From JAMXLO01 sp037201625 (GTDB taxonomy: Bacteria > Pseudomonadota > Alphaproteobacteria > Acetobacterales > Acetobacteraceae): a DNA stretch of 64,000 bases. The translations under genes were made by a program, and so were the position numbers. Below, piece after piece: positions 10,445-19,551 of the stretch. Where the stretch lies: positions 3,472,001 to 3,536,000 of the forward strand of contig JBBCGR010000003.1 in NCBI GenBank assembly GCA_037201625.1, in the 5' to 3' direction. The notes beneath the pieces are model-generated. The model was given only the letters and a program-made list of their open reading frames with translations, made no database searches and was not told the origin of the DNA. The stretch's first letter is position 1. Each line of letters starts with the position of its first letter.

Positions 10445-11701
10445 ATGCACGCCATGGACGGGCTGCTGATCGACGATGTGCCGCTGAACGCGATCGCCGA
10501 TGCGGTGGGCACGCCGGCCTGGGTGTATTCGGCGTCCGCGATGCGCCGCCGCTACCGCATGCTGGCGTCGGCGCTGGCCGCAGCGGACCTCGACGCGCAT
10601 GTCCACTACGCGATGAAGGCGAACGACCGCCTGGCTGTGCTGCGCCTGTTCGCGGCCGAGGGCGCCGGGGCCGATGTGGTCAGCGAGGGCGAATTGCTGC
10701 GGGCGCGACAGGCGGGCATCCCGGCCGAGCGGATCGTGTTCTCGGGGGTCGGCAAGAGCGAGCGGGAGATGCGGCTCGCGCTCGCCGAGGACATCGCGCA
10801 GATCAATGTGGAGAGTGCCGAGGAGCTTGACGCGCTGTCGACGCTGGCGACCGCGATGGGGCGCCGCGCCAGGGTGGCGTTGCGCGTCAATCCTGACGTG
10901 GACGCCGGCACGCACGCCAAGATCAGCACCGGCCGGGCGCGGGACAAGTTCGGCATTCCCTATGCCGATGCCGTCGCGCTGTACCGGCGGGCGGCGTCGC
11001 TGCCCGGTATCCGGCCGGTGGGCCTCGCCACGCATATCGGCAGCCAGATCCTGACGCTGGCGCCCTACCGCGCGGCGTATGAAAGACTGGCCGACCTGGT
11101 GCGCACGCTGCGGGCCGAGGACCTGCCGATCGAGGTGGTGGACTGCGGCGGCGGGCTGGGGATTCCCTATCGCGGCGAGCCGGCACCGATGCCCGCGGCG
11201 CTGGCCGGCGCGATCGCCGGCGCGCTGCGCAACCTTGACCTGCGCATCGTGCTGGAGCCTGGCCGCTGGCTGGTCGGGCCGGCGGGCGTGCTGCTGGCCT
11301 CGGTCATCCTGTCCAAGCAGACCCGCGACAGCCGCTTCGTCGTGCTGGACGCGGCGATGAACGACCTGATCCGGCCCGCCATGTACGACGCGTGGCACGG
11401 CATCGTGCCGGTCTCCGCGGTCGATGCGGTGGCGGTGGTGTCACCGGCCGATGTGGTCGGGCCGGTGTGCGAAAGCGGCGACACCTTTGCACGCGCCCGC
11501 ATGTTGCCCCCGCTGGCGCCGGGCGCGCGCGTCGCGATCCTCGATGCCGGCGCCTATGGCTCGGTGATGAGTTCGTCGTACAATGCGCGGCCCGTGGCGG
11601 CGGAGGTCATGGTGGACGGCAGCGAGTGGTCGGTGATTCGCGCGCGTGAAACGGCGGCTGACTTGTGGCGCGGCGAGAGCGTGCCACATTGGATCCAATG
11701 A
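10445..11701 (+). CDS. lysA: Diaminopimelate decarboxylase LysA
   Basis: PLP-dependent fold-III decarboxylase that turns meso-diaminopimelate into lysine. The PLP lysine is in HYAMKAN (Lys58 from this start); the glycine-rich PLP phosphate region DCGGGLG and the C-terminal VGPVCESGDTF with catalytic Cys are present. At 418 aa it is of normal length. Seen in the sequence: an ATG at 10390 opens MTPEPDAAALIAGR in another frame and would join this one if a base near 10438 were removed, so the true start may be 10390 with one more sequencing frameshift. The stop overlaps the next start (ATGA at 11698), so it is cotranscribed with the TIGR02302 gene. Confidence 0.95.
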   Translation: MHAMDGLLIDDVPLNAIADAVGTPAWVYSASAMRRRYRMLASALAAADLDAHVHYAMKANDRLAVLRLFAAEGAGADVVSEGELLRARQAGIPAERIVFSGVGKSEREMRLALAEDIAQINVESAEELDALSTLATAMGRRARVALRVNPDVDAGTHAKISTGRARDKFGIPYADAVALYRRAASLPGIRPVGLATHIGSQILTLAPYRAAYERLADLVRTLRAEDLPIEVVDCGGGLGIPYRGEPAPMPAALAGAIAGALRNLDLRIVLEPGRWLVGPAGVLLASVILSKQTRDSRFVVLDAAMNDLIRPAMYDAWHGIVPVSAVDAVAVVSPADVVGPVCESGDTFARARMLPPLAPGARVAILDAGAYGSVMSSSYNARPVAAEVMVDGSEWSVIRARETAADLWRGESVPHWIQ

Positions 11702-14277
11702 GCGCGCCCGGCGGAGAGATCGATCGCCTGCTTCGCCGGTTGGCCGGCCGGCGTGTGCTGGCCCGCTCCGCCATCCTGTTCGAGCGTGTCTGGCCGGCGG
11801 TATGGCCGGCGCTTGGCGTCGCCGGCCTGTTCGTCCTGGCGGCGCTGCTGGACCTGCCCCAGTTGCTGCCGCCCTGGTGGCATATCGGCCTGCTGGTCGT
11901 CACCGCGCTGCTGATCCTGGGCCTGCTGGTCCGCGGGCTGCGCGGCATCGGCGCGCCGGATGACGGCGAGGCGGACCGCCGCCTGGAACTTGCCTCGGGA
12001 CTCAAACACCGGCCGCTCGCCGTGCTCACGGACCGGCCGTCGCAGGGCAGCCTCGCGCCCGACAGTGCATCCGCGGTGCTGTGGCAGGCGCATGTGGCGC
12101 GCGCGGTGCACTCGGTGCGCCGGCTGCGCGTGGGGCTCCCGCGGCCCGGCCTGGCGCGGCGCGATCCGCGCGCGCTGCGGGCCGCGCTGGTGGTGGCACT
12201 GGTCGCCGCGGCGGTGATCGCCGGGGAGGATGCGCCGGCGCGGCTGGCGCAGGCCATGGAGCCGACGATGCCGCGCGAGGCGCCGCCGCCGGCGACCGAA
12301 TTGCAGGCCTGGATCACCCCGCCGCCCTATACCAGGCTGGCGCCGCTCTTCCTGAAGCCGGACAGCGTCGCGGTGTCGGTGCCGGCCGGCGCGCGCCTCA
12401 CGGTCAGCGTCACCGGCGGCAGCGGCATGCCGGCACTGGTGCAGGACAGCCACAGCGAGCCGTTCCGCGAACTGGACAAGGCGAGCTTCCAGGCCGACCG
12501 CGACCTGACCCAGGGCGGCCGGGTCACCGTGCAGCGTGACGGCCATGCGCTCGCGGCCTGGGACATCACGGTGATCGCCGACCAGCCGCCGACGGCGGAG
12601 TGGGGCGATGCGCCCGCGCGCGCCGCCGGCAGCCAGCAGACGCGGCTGCCGTGGCGGACCGCGGATGACTATGGCGTGGTGTCGCTGCAGGCCGAGTTGC
12701 GGCTGCGCGACCGGATGGACGCATCGCCCCTGGTGGTGAGCCTGCCCCTGCCGGGCGGCACGCCGAAGACCGCCAGCGGCGTGAGCCAGCAGGACCTGAC
12801 GGTGCATCCCTGGGCCGGGCTGCCGGTGGTCGCGAAGCTGGTTGCGCGCGACGCACAGAACCAGTCCGGCACCAGCCGCGACGCCGAGTTCGTGCTGCCG
12901 CAGCGGCCGTTCCAGAACCCCGTGGCGCGTGCGCTGATCGAGATCCGCCGCAACCTCAGCCTGCGGCCCAAGGATCGCGACGCGGCGGTGAACGGGCTGG
13001 ACGCGCTGCTCATGACGCCGGACGCGTTCGCCACCGACTACGGCGCCTACCTCAATCTCGGCGGCATCTACTACCTGCTGGAGCGCAACAAGGGCTCGGC
13101 TGCCGTGCCCGATGCCCAGCAGCGCCTATGGGAACTGGCGCTGCATCTCGAGGAAGGCCAGACCGAGCGGACCGCGCGCGCCCTCGAGGAAGCCCGCCAG
13201 GCCGCGCGCGACGCGCTGGACCAGGCGGTCCGCGAGCCGAACCAGGCCAATCGCGAGGCGCTCGAGCAGAAGCTGAAGGAACTCGAGGAGGCGATCGCCC
13301 GCCACATGCAGGCGCTGGCCGAAGAGGCACGGCGCAACAACGACGAAATGCCGTTCGATCCGGACTCGCAGCGCCTGTCCAGCCGCGACCTCGACAAGAT
13401 GGCCGAGCAGGCACGCCAGGCGGCCCGCGAGGGCCGCATGGACGAAGCGCAGCAGCGCATGGCCGAACTGGAGCGCATGCTGGACAAGCTGCGCAACGCG
13501 CGCGCCGAACACGGGCGCGACGGCGAGCGGGCGGAGGCTCAGCGCCGCCGCGGGCGGCAGCAGATGGGCGTGGTGCAGGACATGATCGGGCGGCAGGGCA
13601 GCCTGCTCGACCGGTCGCAGAGCCGCGCGGATGACGCCACACGCCCGCGCAACCGCCAGCCGGCGCCGCAGCCGACGCAGCCGGCCGATGCAGCGCAGCA
13701 GCGCGAGGCGGACCGGCGGGTGCAGCAGGCGCTGCGGCGCGCGCTGGGCGAACTCATGCAGCAGTTCAGCGACCTGACCGGCCAGGTGCCGCCAAGTCTC
13801 GGCGACGCCGACAAGGCGATGCGCGACGCGATGCGGCAACTCGGCGAGGGCAACGATGCGGGGGCCGGCGAATCCGAGCAGAAGGCGATCGAGGCGCTGC
13901 AGAAGGGCGGCCGCGAGATGGGCCAGGCGATGGCCAAGCAGTTCGGCCCGCAGGGTGGCCAGGACGGCAGCGAGCAGGAAGGCGACAATGACGGCCCGAT
14001 GGGGCTGACCCTGCACGACGGCCAGGACGACAACCAGGGCCGCGGCTGGCGCCAGGGCCCGCCGCCGGACCGGGCGCAGTCGGGCCGCGATCCGCTCGGG
14101 CGCCGCTTCGGCCAGGGCAGCTCGGGCGCCGATGAGAGCGCCGATGTGACGGTGCCCGAAGAGCGCGAGCGCCAGCGCACCCAGGCGATCCAGGAAGAAC
14201 TCCGCCGCCGCGGTGCCGAGAAGGTGCGGCCGCAGATGGAGCTCGACTACATCGACCGGCTGCTGAAGCAGTTCTGA
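11698..14277 (+). CDS. TIGR02302/DUF4175 family membrane protein
   Basis: An 859-aa inner-membrane protein. Three TM helices are visible near the N-terminus (about residues 37-55, 61-83 and 167-185). They are followed by a large soluble region with a beta-rich part, a long charged coiled coil (about residues 480-620, heptads of EEARQAA/LEEAIARH type), and a Gln/Gly/Asp-rich low-complexity tail. This matches the alphaproteobacterial TIGR02302 (DUF4175) family, which typically sits next to lysA. The molecular function is unknown. The start overlaps the lysA stop. The reading frame is intact along 2.6 kb, in contrast to the preceding 10 kb. Confidence 0.85.
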   Translation: MSAPGGEIDRLLRRLAGRRVLARSAILFERVWPAVWPALGVAGLFVLAALLDLPQLLPPWWHIGLLVVTALLILGLLVRGLRGIGAPDDGEADRRLELASGLKHRPLAVLTDRPSQGSLAPDSASAVLWQAHVARAVHSVRRLRVGLPRPGLARRDPRALRAALVVALVAAAVIAGEDAPARLAQAMEPTMPREAPPPATELQAWITPPPYTRLAPLFLKPDSVAVSVPAGARLTVSVTGGSGMPALVQDSHSEPFRELDKASFQADRDLTQGGRVTVQRDGHALAAWDITVIADQPPTAEWGDAPARAAGSQQTRLPWRTADDYGVVSLQAELRLRDRMDASPLVVSLPLPGGTPKTASGVSQQDLTVHPWAGLPVVAKLVARDAQNQSGTSRDAEFVLPQRPFQNPVARALIEIRRNLSLRPKDRDAAVNGLDALLMTPDAFATDYGAYLNLGGIYYLLERNKGSAAVPDAQQRLWELALHLEEGQTERTARALEEARQAARDALDQAVREPNQANREALEQKLKELEEAIARHMQALAEEARRNNDEMPFDPDSQRLSSRDLDKMAEQARQAAREGRMDEAQQRMAELERMLDKLRNARAEHGRDGERAEAQRRRGRQQMGVVQDMIGRQGSLLDRSQSRADDATRPRNRQPAPQPTQPADAAQQREADRRVQQALRRALGELMQQFSDLTGQVPPSLGDADKAMRDAMRQLGEGNDAGAGESEQKAIEALQKGGREMGQAMAKQFGPQGGQDGSEQEGDNDGPMGLTLHDGQDDNQGRGWRQGPPPDRAQSGRDPLGRRFGQGSSGADESADVTVPEERERQRTQAIQEELRRRGAEKVRPQMELDYIDRLLKQF

Positions 14278-14310
14278 CGCGGCGGCAGACCACAATTCTC
14301 TGCTATCAGC

Positions 14311-14411
14311 AGAGCGGGTTCCGTTCGCATTGGCGCACGGAACCCGCTCTAGCTCATTGTCTGGGAGCGTGATTTGCCGCTTCGGTAATTCTACCTGTAC
14401 GGATCCCGCTC
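14311..14411 (+). repeat. Two-hairpin intergenic repeat, copy 1
   Basis: Module A is a perfect 14-bp stem (AGAGCGGGTTCCGT, 14311-14324, with its complement at 14337-14350) around a 12-base loop. Module B is a weaker stem from GAGCGTGATT (about 14366) to GGATCCCGCTC (14401-14411). The same two modules occur at 14546-14650 and, inverted, at 59384-59520. Placed just after the TIGR02302 gene, module A could also act as a transcription terminator, but no T run follows. Confidence 0.85.
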
Positions 14412-14545
14412 AAACCTGACATATCGACGCATCTTTTGGCTCCCTCCGTTCCGACGGCGAAGGCGAGCAGCATCCGACGGCCGAACGGCCCGAGGCTTGA
14501 TCTTATTGAACTTCCGTTTCTCAGGTGTTATTTCCGGAGATTGCT
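14412..14545. other. AT-richer spacer between two repeat copies
   Basis: No gene was seen here. The stretch is less GC-rich than its surroundings (for example TCTTATTGAACTTCC near 14500) and separates two direct copies of the two-hairpin repeat. It is either a remnant of the insertion that brought the second copy or a promoter region for the downstream glycosyltransferase. Confidence 0.4.
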
Positions 14546-14650
14546 GGAGCAGATTCCGTTCGCGTGGCTCCTGGAATCCGCCTTGGCTCGTTGTCTGAGA
14601 GCGATTCACCGCTCCGGTGATTCCACCTGTACGGACCACGCTCTAGAACC
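14546..14650 (+). repeat. Two-hairpin intergenic repeat, copy 2
   Basis: Second, more degenerate copy in the same orientation as copy 1. Module A reads GCAGATTCCG ... TGGAATCCGC and module B AGCGATTCACC ... GGACCACGCTCT. The blocks CGTTGTCTGAGAGCG and CCACCTGTACGGA align with copy 1. It ends 25 bases before the glycosyltransferase start. Confidence 0.8.
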
Positions 14651-14675
14651 ACCAACGCTGCAAAGACAATATTGC

Positions 14676-15677
14676 ATGAAATTCAGCGCGGTGATTCCGC
14701 TGTACAACGGTGGCCCCACCCTGGGCGCGACGCTCGATGCCGTGCTCGCGCAGCACCACCCGGCGCATGAGATCATCGTCGTGGATGATGCCTCGACCGA
14801 CCAGGGGCCTGCGATCGCAGCGCGGTATGGCGACCGGATCAAGCTGATGCGGAGAGAGCAGAATGCAGGCGTGCAGATGGCACGCAACTTCGGTGTTGAA
14901 CACGCGAGCGGCGACTGGATTGCGTTTTGCGACCAGGATGATCTCTGGTCGCCCGAGTATCTTTCGCGCAACGCGGCATTGCTGGCGGCGGTGCCGGATC
15001 TGGAACTCATTTTCACAAACTTCCAGCGGCTGATCGACGGCAAACTGGAGGACCGCAGCAAGTTTGCGCAGGCGCCGAGCGGTTTCTGGGAACAGGCAGG
15101 ACGGCGCGTGCTCCCGGAAGGCTGGGTATTCGAGCGTCCGATCGCCGGCCTCACGTTCGGCTGGCACCCGGTTTTCCCCTCGGCCACGATCGTGTCGCGA
15201 CGGTTGATCGACGCCGTCGGCGGCTTCAACCCAGCCATGCGCGGCCTGCGGCCCGAAGATGGCGAGTTCACGCTGCGATGCCTCTATCGGGCCAAGGTCG
15301 GTGCCATTCCGGATCCTGAGGTCACGATACGACGGCATGCCACCAACTTCTCCCGCGACCAGGTCATGACGCTGGTCGATGAGGTGGCGGCGCTGCAGTT
15401 CGTGCGTGCCCACCACGAGGAAGCGCGCCAATTCTGGCCGGTGATCGATGCCGAAATCCGCCAGCGCCGCATCCTGGCCGCACATGGCGCGTTCGCCCAA
15501 GGAAACCACAAGCTGTTGCGCCAACTCCTGTCCGATATCGGCCCGGTTGACCGCAACGGCATCCTGCGCGCAAAGGCGATGGTCGCGTCGCTGCCCGCGC
15601 CGCTCGATGGGTGGGCAAACACCGGCCTGCAGGGCCTCAGCGGCGCATTACGCAATCTCCTGCGCCTTCGGAGGTAA
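14676..15677 (+). CDS. Glycosyltransferase family 2
   Basis: A 333-aa GT-A fold glycosyltransferase. The N-terminus FSAVIPLYNGG, the nucleotide-binding IIVVDDASTD and the metal-binding DQDD region (WIAFCDQDDLWSPEY) are typical of GT2 enzymes; no TM helix is obvious. Donor and acceptor cannot be told; a cell-surface glycan is likely. The frame is open upstream to 14436, but that stretch is the intergenic repeat, so the ATG at 14676 is chosen; no good Shine-Dalgarno sequence is visible. Codon use is noticeably more relaxed and AT-richer than in the neighbours, which together with flanking repeats suggests acquisition by transfer. Confidence 0.88.
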   Translation: MKFSAVIPLYNGGPTLGATLDAVLAQHHPAHEIIVVDDASTDQGPAIAARYGDRIKLMRREQNAGVQMARNFGVEHASGDWIAFCDQDDLWSPEYLSRNAALLAAVPDLELIFTNFQRLIDGKLEDRSKFAQAPSGFWEQAGRRVLPEGWVFERPIAGLTFGWHPVFPSATIVSRRLIDAVGGFNPAMRGLRPEDGEFTLRCLYRAKVGAIPDPEVTIRRHATNFSRDQVMTLVDEVAALQFVRAHHEEARQFWPVIDAEIRQRRILAAHGAFAQGNHKLLRQLLSDIGPVDRNGILRAKAMVASLPAPLDGWANTGLQGLSGALRNLLRLRR

Positions 15678-15773
15678 CGGGCGCGCCGCGGCGTCACTCC
15701 GGCTCGCTTCGGATTGCACCGCCCGCCGCCGCCTGCCAAAGTGACGCTACTGGTCAGTAGGGAGGATCGGCCG

Positions 15774-16979
15774 ATGGACCTGCGCTTCACGCCGGAAGAG
15801 ACAGCGTTCCGCGACGAAGTGCGCGCCTTCATCCGCGACAACCTGCCTGCCGAGATCCGCGAGCGCATGCGCCTGGGCTACAGCCCGCGCAAGCAGGACA
15901 CCGTGGCGTGGCAGCGCATCCTCAACCAGAAGGGCTGGGCGGCGATGTCCTGGCCCAGGGAGTGGGGCGGGCCCGGCTGGACGGCGATCCAGAAGATGAT
16001 CTTCCTCGAGGAGAACCAGCTCGCGCCGGCGCCGGAGATGCTGAGCTTCAACATTACCATGCTGGGGCCGGTGCTGATCCAGTTCGGCACCGACGCCCAG
16101 AAGAAGCGGTTCCTGGCGCGCGCGGCCAACCTGGACGACTGGTGGTGCCAGGGCTTCTCCGAGCCGGGCGCCGGGTCGGACCTCGCGTCGCTGAAGACGG
16201 CGGCGAAGCGCGAGGGCGACCATTACGTGGTGAACGGGCAGAAAATCTGGACCTCCACCGCGCACAATGCCGACTGGTGCTTCGTGCTGGTGCGCACCAA
16301 CCCCAATGCGGCGAAGCGGCAGGAGGGGATTTCCTTCCTGCTGGTGGACATGAAGACGCTGGGAATCACCGTGCGGCCGATCATCTCGATCGACGGCAGC
16401 CACCACCTGAACGAGGTGTTCTTCGACGATGTGAAGGTGCCGGTGGAGAATCGGGTCTACGAGGAGAACAAGGGCTGGGACGTGGCCAAGTTCCTGCTGG
16501 GCAACGAGCGCACCGGCATCGCCCGGCTGGGCAAGTCCAAGGAGCGGGTGACATCGGCCAAGGAGATGGCGCGCGGCGTGCGCGAGAACGGCAAGCCGCT
16601 GATCGAGGACCCGGCGTTCCGCCAGCGCGTCGCCCAGCTCGAGATCGACATGAAGGCGCTGGAGATCACCCAGTACCGCGTGGTGTCGGCCTATGAGCAG
16701 CAGAAGGACGGCCGGCCCGATCCGCTGTCGTCGGTGCTGAAGGTGAAGGGCACCGAATTGCTGCAGGCTACCACGGAACTGGCGATGGATGTCGGCGGGC
16801 CGATGTCGATGCCGATCTGGGCGGAGGAACTGGCGGCGCTGTCGAACGAGCCGGATGTCGGGCCGGAATGGGCGGCGCAGGCCACCGGCAGCTACCTGTT
16901 CCTGCGCGCCGCCTCGATCTACGGCGGCACCAACGAGATCCAGAAGAACATCCTCACCAAGGCCGTGCTGCGGCTGTAG
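15774..16979 (+). CDS. Acyl-CoA dehydrogenase, PimC-like (large subunit type)
   Basis: FAD-dependent acyl-CoA dehydrogenase, 401 aa. Seen: the N-terminal helical domain (LRFTPEETAFRDEVR), GFSEPGAGSDLASL (flavin/substrate loop), WTSTAHNADWCFVLVRT, and the C-terminal ASIYGGTNEIQKNI motif. The start at 15774 is preceded by GGGAGGA. A second, shorter acyl-CoA dehydrogenase follows 122 bases later, matching the large/small arrangement of pimeloyl-CoA dehydrogenase PimC/PimD; dicarboxylyl-CoA or related acyl-CoA oxidation is therefore a reasonable inference, but substrate is not proven. Confidence 0.92.
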   Translation: MDLRFTPEETAFRDEVRAFIRDNLPAEIRERMRLGYSPRKQDTVAWQRILNQKGWAAMSWPREWGGPGWTAIQKMIFLEENQLAPAPEMLSFNITMLGPVLIQFGTDAQKKRFLARAANLDDWWCQGFSEPGAGSDLASLKTAAKREGDHYVVNGQKIWTSTAHNADWCFVLVRTNPNAAKRQEGISFLLVDMKTLGITVRPIISIDGSHHLNEVFFDDVKVPVENRVYEENKGWDVAKFLLGNERTGIARLGKSKERVTSAKEMARGVRENGKPLIEDPAFRQRVAQLEIDMKALEITQYRVVSAYEQQKDGRPDPLSSVLKVKGTELLQATTELAMDVGGPMSMPIWAEELAALSNEPDVGPEWAAQATGSYLFLRAASIYGGTNEIQKNILTKAVLRL

Positions 16980-16999
16980 CGGCAGCGCGTCGCATCCAC

Positions 17000-17082
17000 T
17001 GTCATCGCGAGTGCAGCGAAGCGGTTCCCGGTGCCGAACCTCCATGGGGAATCGCTTCGTCGCTCCGCTCCTCGCAATGACA
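17000..17082. repeat. REP-like palindromic element
   Basis: An 83-base dyad. Outer arms TGTCATCGCGAG (17000) and CTCGCAATGACA (17071-17082) pair with one mismatch; inner arms GAAGCGGTTCCC and GGGGAATCGCTTC also pair. This is a widespread alphaproteobacterial intergenic repeat. It sits between the two acyl-CoA dehydrogenase genes and may modulate mRNA stability. Confidence 0.8.
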
Positions 17083-17101
17083 TCAACACCGGGGACATTC
17101 C

Positions 17102-18238
17102 ATGGACTTCACCCTTTCGGATGAACAGCGCCTGCTGAAGGACAGCGTCGAGCGGCTGATGGCCGATCGCTACGCGTTCGACCAGCGCAAGGGGTATTTC
17201 AAGGAGCCGGGTGGCTGGAGCACGTCGCTCTGGTCGCAATACGCCGAACTCGGGTTGCTCGGGCTGCCGTTCGCTGAAGAGTACGGCGGGTTCGGCGGCG
17301 GCGCGGTCGAGGTGATGCTGGTGATGGAGGCATTCGGCCGCGCGCTGATCCTGGAGCCGTACCTGGCGACCGTGGTGCTGGGCGGCACCGCGGTGCGTCT
17401 CGGCGCCAGTGACGTGCAGAAATCGCGCGTGCTGCCGGCGATCGCCGATGGCAGCATGAAGCTCGCCGTCGCGCATGGCGAGCGGCAGGCGCGCTACGAC
17501 GTCACCGACGTGATGACGACGGCCACGCGGAGCGATGGCGGCTGGGTGCTGGACGGCGCCAAGAGTGTCGTCACCCATGGCGACTGCGCCGATGCGCTGG
17601 TGGTCAGCGCGCGCACCTCCGGCGAGCGCGACGCTGCCGATGGCATCACGCTGTTCCTGGTGGAGGCCGGCGCGAGCGGCGTGGCGCGGCGCGGCTACAC
17701 GATGCGCGACGAGCAGCGCGCCGCCGAGGTGTCGCTGTCGGGCGTGCGGGTGGACGCCGATGCGGTGCTGGGGGAAGTCGGGCAGGGCCTCGCGCTGGTC
17801 GAGCGCGTGATGGAGGCGGGCATCGCGGCGACGGCGGCGGAGAGCGTCGGCGCCATGGAGGCGATGCATGCGATGACGCTGGAATACAGCCGGACGCGCG
17901 AGCAGTTCGGCAAGCCGATCGGCTCCAACCAGGTGGTGCAGCACCGGCTGGCCGAGATGCTGATGTCGCTGGAGCAGGGGCGCTCGATGGCGATGCTGGC
18001 GGCGATGATGGTGGACGAGCCGGATGCCGGCGAGCGTGCGCACAACATCGCCATGGCGAAGGTGGGCGTCGGCCAGGCGGGGCGCTTCGTGTCGCAGAAC
18101 GCGGTGCAGTTGCATGGCGGGATCGGCATGACCGAGGAACTCGCCGTCGGGCATTATTTCCGCCGCTGCATGGTGATCGAGCGGCTGTTCGGCGACACCG
18201 CGCATTATCTGGGGAGGCTCGCGGCGGAAGTGGCGTAG
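17102..18238 (+). CDS. Acyl-CoA dehydrogenase, PimD-like (small subunit type)
   Basis: A 378-aa acyl-CoA dehydrogenase paralog. Seen: MDFTLSDEQRLLKDSVERL at the N-terminus, EEYGGFGGG, GAKSVVTHGDCADALVV in the beta domain, and QLHGGIGMTEELAVGHYFR at the C-terminus, which is close to PimD-type sequences. The large and small proteins probably form a heteromeric enzyme or act on related CoA thioesters. It is separated from the PimC-like gene only by a REP-like element, so cotranscription is likely. No CoA ligase, hydratase or thiolase is next to it in this window. Confidence 0.9.
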   Translation: MDFTLSDEQRLLKDSVERLMADRYAFDQRKGYFKEPGGWSTSLWSQYAELGLLGLPFAEEYGGFGGGAVEVMLVMEAFGRALILEPYLATVVLGGTAVRLGASDVQKSRVLPAIADGSMKLAVAHGERQARYDVTDVMTTATRSDGGWVLDGAKSVVTHGDCADALVVSARTSGERDAADGITLFLVEAGASGVARRGYTMRDEQRAAEVSLSGVRVDADAVLGEVGQGLALVERVMEAGIAATAAESVGAMEAMHAMTLEYSRTREQFGKPIGSNQVVQHRLAEMLMSLEQGRSMAMLAAMMVDEPDAGERAHNIAMAKVGVGQAGRFVSQNAVQLHGGIGMTEELAVGHYFRRCMVIERLFGDTAHYLGRLAAEVA

Positions 18239-18261
18239 GCGGCCACTCCCGCCGCGTCCCC

Positions 18262-19551
18262 TCAGGCGGCGGCGGCGCAGCCGGGACAGGCCGCCAGGGC
18301 CTCGAGTTCCTCCACCAGCGCGTTGTCGGGCTCGGCCGTTGCGATGGCGGCACCCAGGTGCGACGCGGCGACGGTGAAGCACAGTTCGGCCTCCAGTGCC
18401 GTCAGTGCCGCGCGGATCGATGCCGCATCGGCGTCGGGTGCCAGCCGCAGACCGGCACCTCGCGCCACGATGCGCGCGGCGTTGTCGTTCTGGTCGCGGC
18501 CCATCGGCAGGCACAGGATCGGACGGCCATGCGCCAGTGCGCGCATCGTGGTGCCGTGGCCGCAATGCGTGACCACCACCGAGGCCTCGCGCATCACCAC
18601 GTCATGCGGCGCCGTATCGACCGCCACCGCATTGGGTGGCAGGCGGAACGGCACGCCGGCGAGGCTCGGGCCCCGCGTCACCAGCACGCGCATCGGCAGC
18701 GGCGCCGCGGCATCCAGCACCGCCTGGATGGTTGCCGCCTGGTTCTGGAACGTCGAACTCAGCGCCACCAGCACCAGCGGCCGGATATCCTCCGCATCCC
18801 AGGGCGAAACCCAGGTGCCGGCCCAGTGCGGCTGGTCCAGCAGCGGCCCGACATAGCGCACCGCCGGCGGCAGGCTGTCGGCCGGGAAGTCGAAGGCGCG
18901 GCTGGTGGCGAGCAGCGCCAGGTCGGCCATGCCCGGCTGGTCGAAGGTATCGCCGAGCGGACGCAGGCCGAACGTGGCGCGCGTCGCATTCAGCATCGGC
19001 AACTGCGACGCCATCACCGCGGCGTACCAGGCGCGCACGGCGTCGGCCTGGGCCTGCTCCTCGGGCGTCGTGGGCGGCAGCAGCCCGGGGCCGACCGGCG
19101 GCACGCCGGGGATCGGCGTCACGAAGCTGATGTTCGGCCCGAACAGCGCCAGCCTGGTGCCGGTGGCCTCGGCAGCGATCATCGGTCCGAACAGCAGGTC
19201 GGAACTCACCACCACATCGGCCGGCGCACGCCGCAATTCGTCGAGCGTGTCGGCGGCATAGACAGCGGCGGCACCGACCATCAGCCGTTCCAGCAGCAGC
19301 ACGAGGCCGCCACCCTCGCCCTCCGCCTCCCAGTCGCGCAGCGGATCGGTGGCGATGCTGCGATCGGGCCGGTTGGGCGCGCGCCGCCACGGCAGGAAGC
19401 TGCCGCCTGCCGCCGCAACCTCCTCGCGCAGCACATCATCGGCCAGCACCCGCACGCGGTGGCCGCGCGCAACCAGGCGCCGGACAGCGCCCAGGGTCGG
19501 CGGCACATTGCCACCGCCTTCCCAGGTGGCGAACAGGAAGTCCTTGGTCAT
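18262..19551 (-). CDS. GT1-family glycosyltransferase (UGT/macrolide type)
   Basis: A 429-aa GT-B glycosyltransferase. The N-terminal acceptor domain begins FLFATWEGGGNVPPTLGAVRRLVARGH, typical of this family's GHxxP-like region. The C-terminal donor-binding domain contains DTAPHDVVMREASVVVTHCGHGTTMRAL followed by LCLPMGRDQNDNAARI, the UGT signature. It likely glycosylates a small lipophilic acceptor (drug, phenolic or terpenoid). The ATG at 19551 is preceded by GGAGGAG and overlaps the stop of the TetR gene (ATGA), so the regulator and glycosyltransferase form an operon. Confidence 0.9.
   Translation of the reverse strand: MTKDFLFATWEGGGNVPPTLGAVRRLVARGHRVRVLADDVLREEVAAAGGSFLPWRRAPNRPDRSIATDPLRDWEAEGEGGGLVLLLERLMVGAAAVYAADTLDELRRAPADVVVSSDLLFGPMIAAEATGTRLALFGPNISFVTPIPGVPPVGPGLLPPTTPEEQAQADAVRAWYAAVMASQLPMLNATRATFGLRPLGDTFDQPGMADLALLATSRAFDFPADSLPPAVRYVGPLLDQPHWAGTWVSPWDAEDIRPLVLVALSSTFQNQAATIQAVLDAAAPLPMRVLVTRGPSLAGVPFRLPPNAVAVDTAPHDVVMREASVVVTHCGHGTTMRALAHGRPILCLPMGRDQNDNAARIVARGAGLRLAPDADAASIRAALTALEAELCFTVAASHLGAAIATAEPDNALVEELEALAACPGCAAAA

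Noticed and set aside
1..10445. Block of pseudogenes from genome decay
   Set aside because: Every affected gene keeps all motifs across the shifts, the changes are single bases mostly in homopolymers, and essential genes are hit. Consensus errors are simpler.
14311..14350. Rho-independent terminator
   Set aside because: The 14-bp stem is perfect, but it is followed by AGCTCATTGT and not a T run, and the same hairpin recurs elsewhere as part of a repeat family. Terminator function is only possible.
14436..14675. Longer N-terminus for the GT2 glycosyltransferase
   Set aside because: The extra 80 codons are the intergenic repeat and spacer; the GT2 fold begins right at the ATG at 14676.
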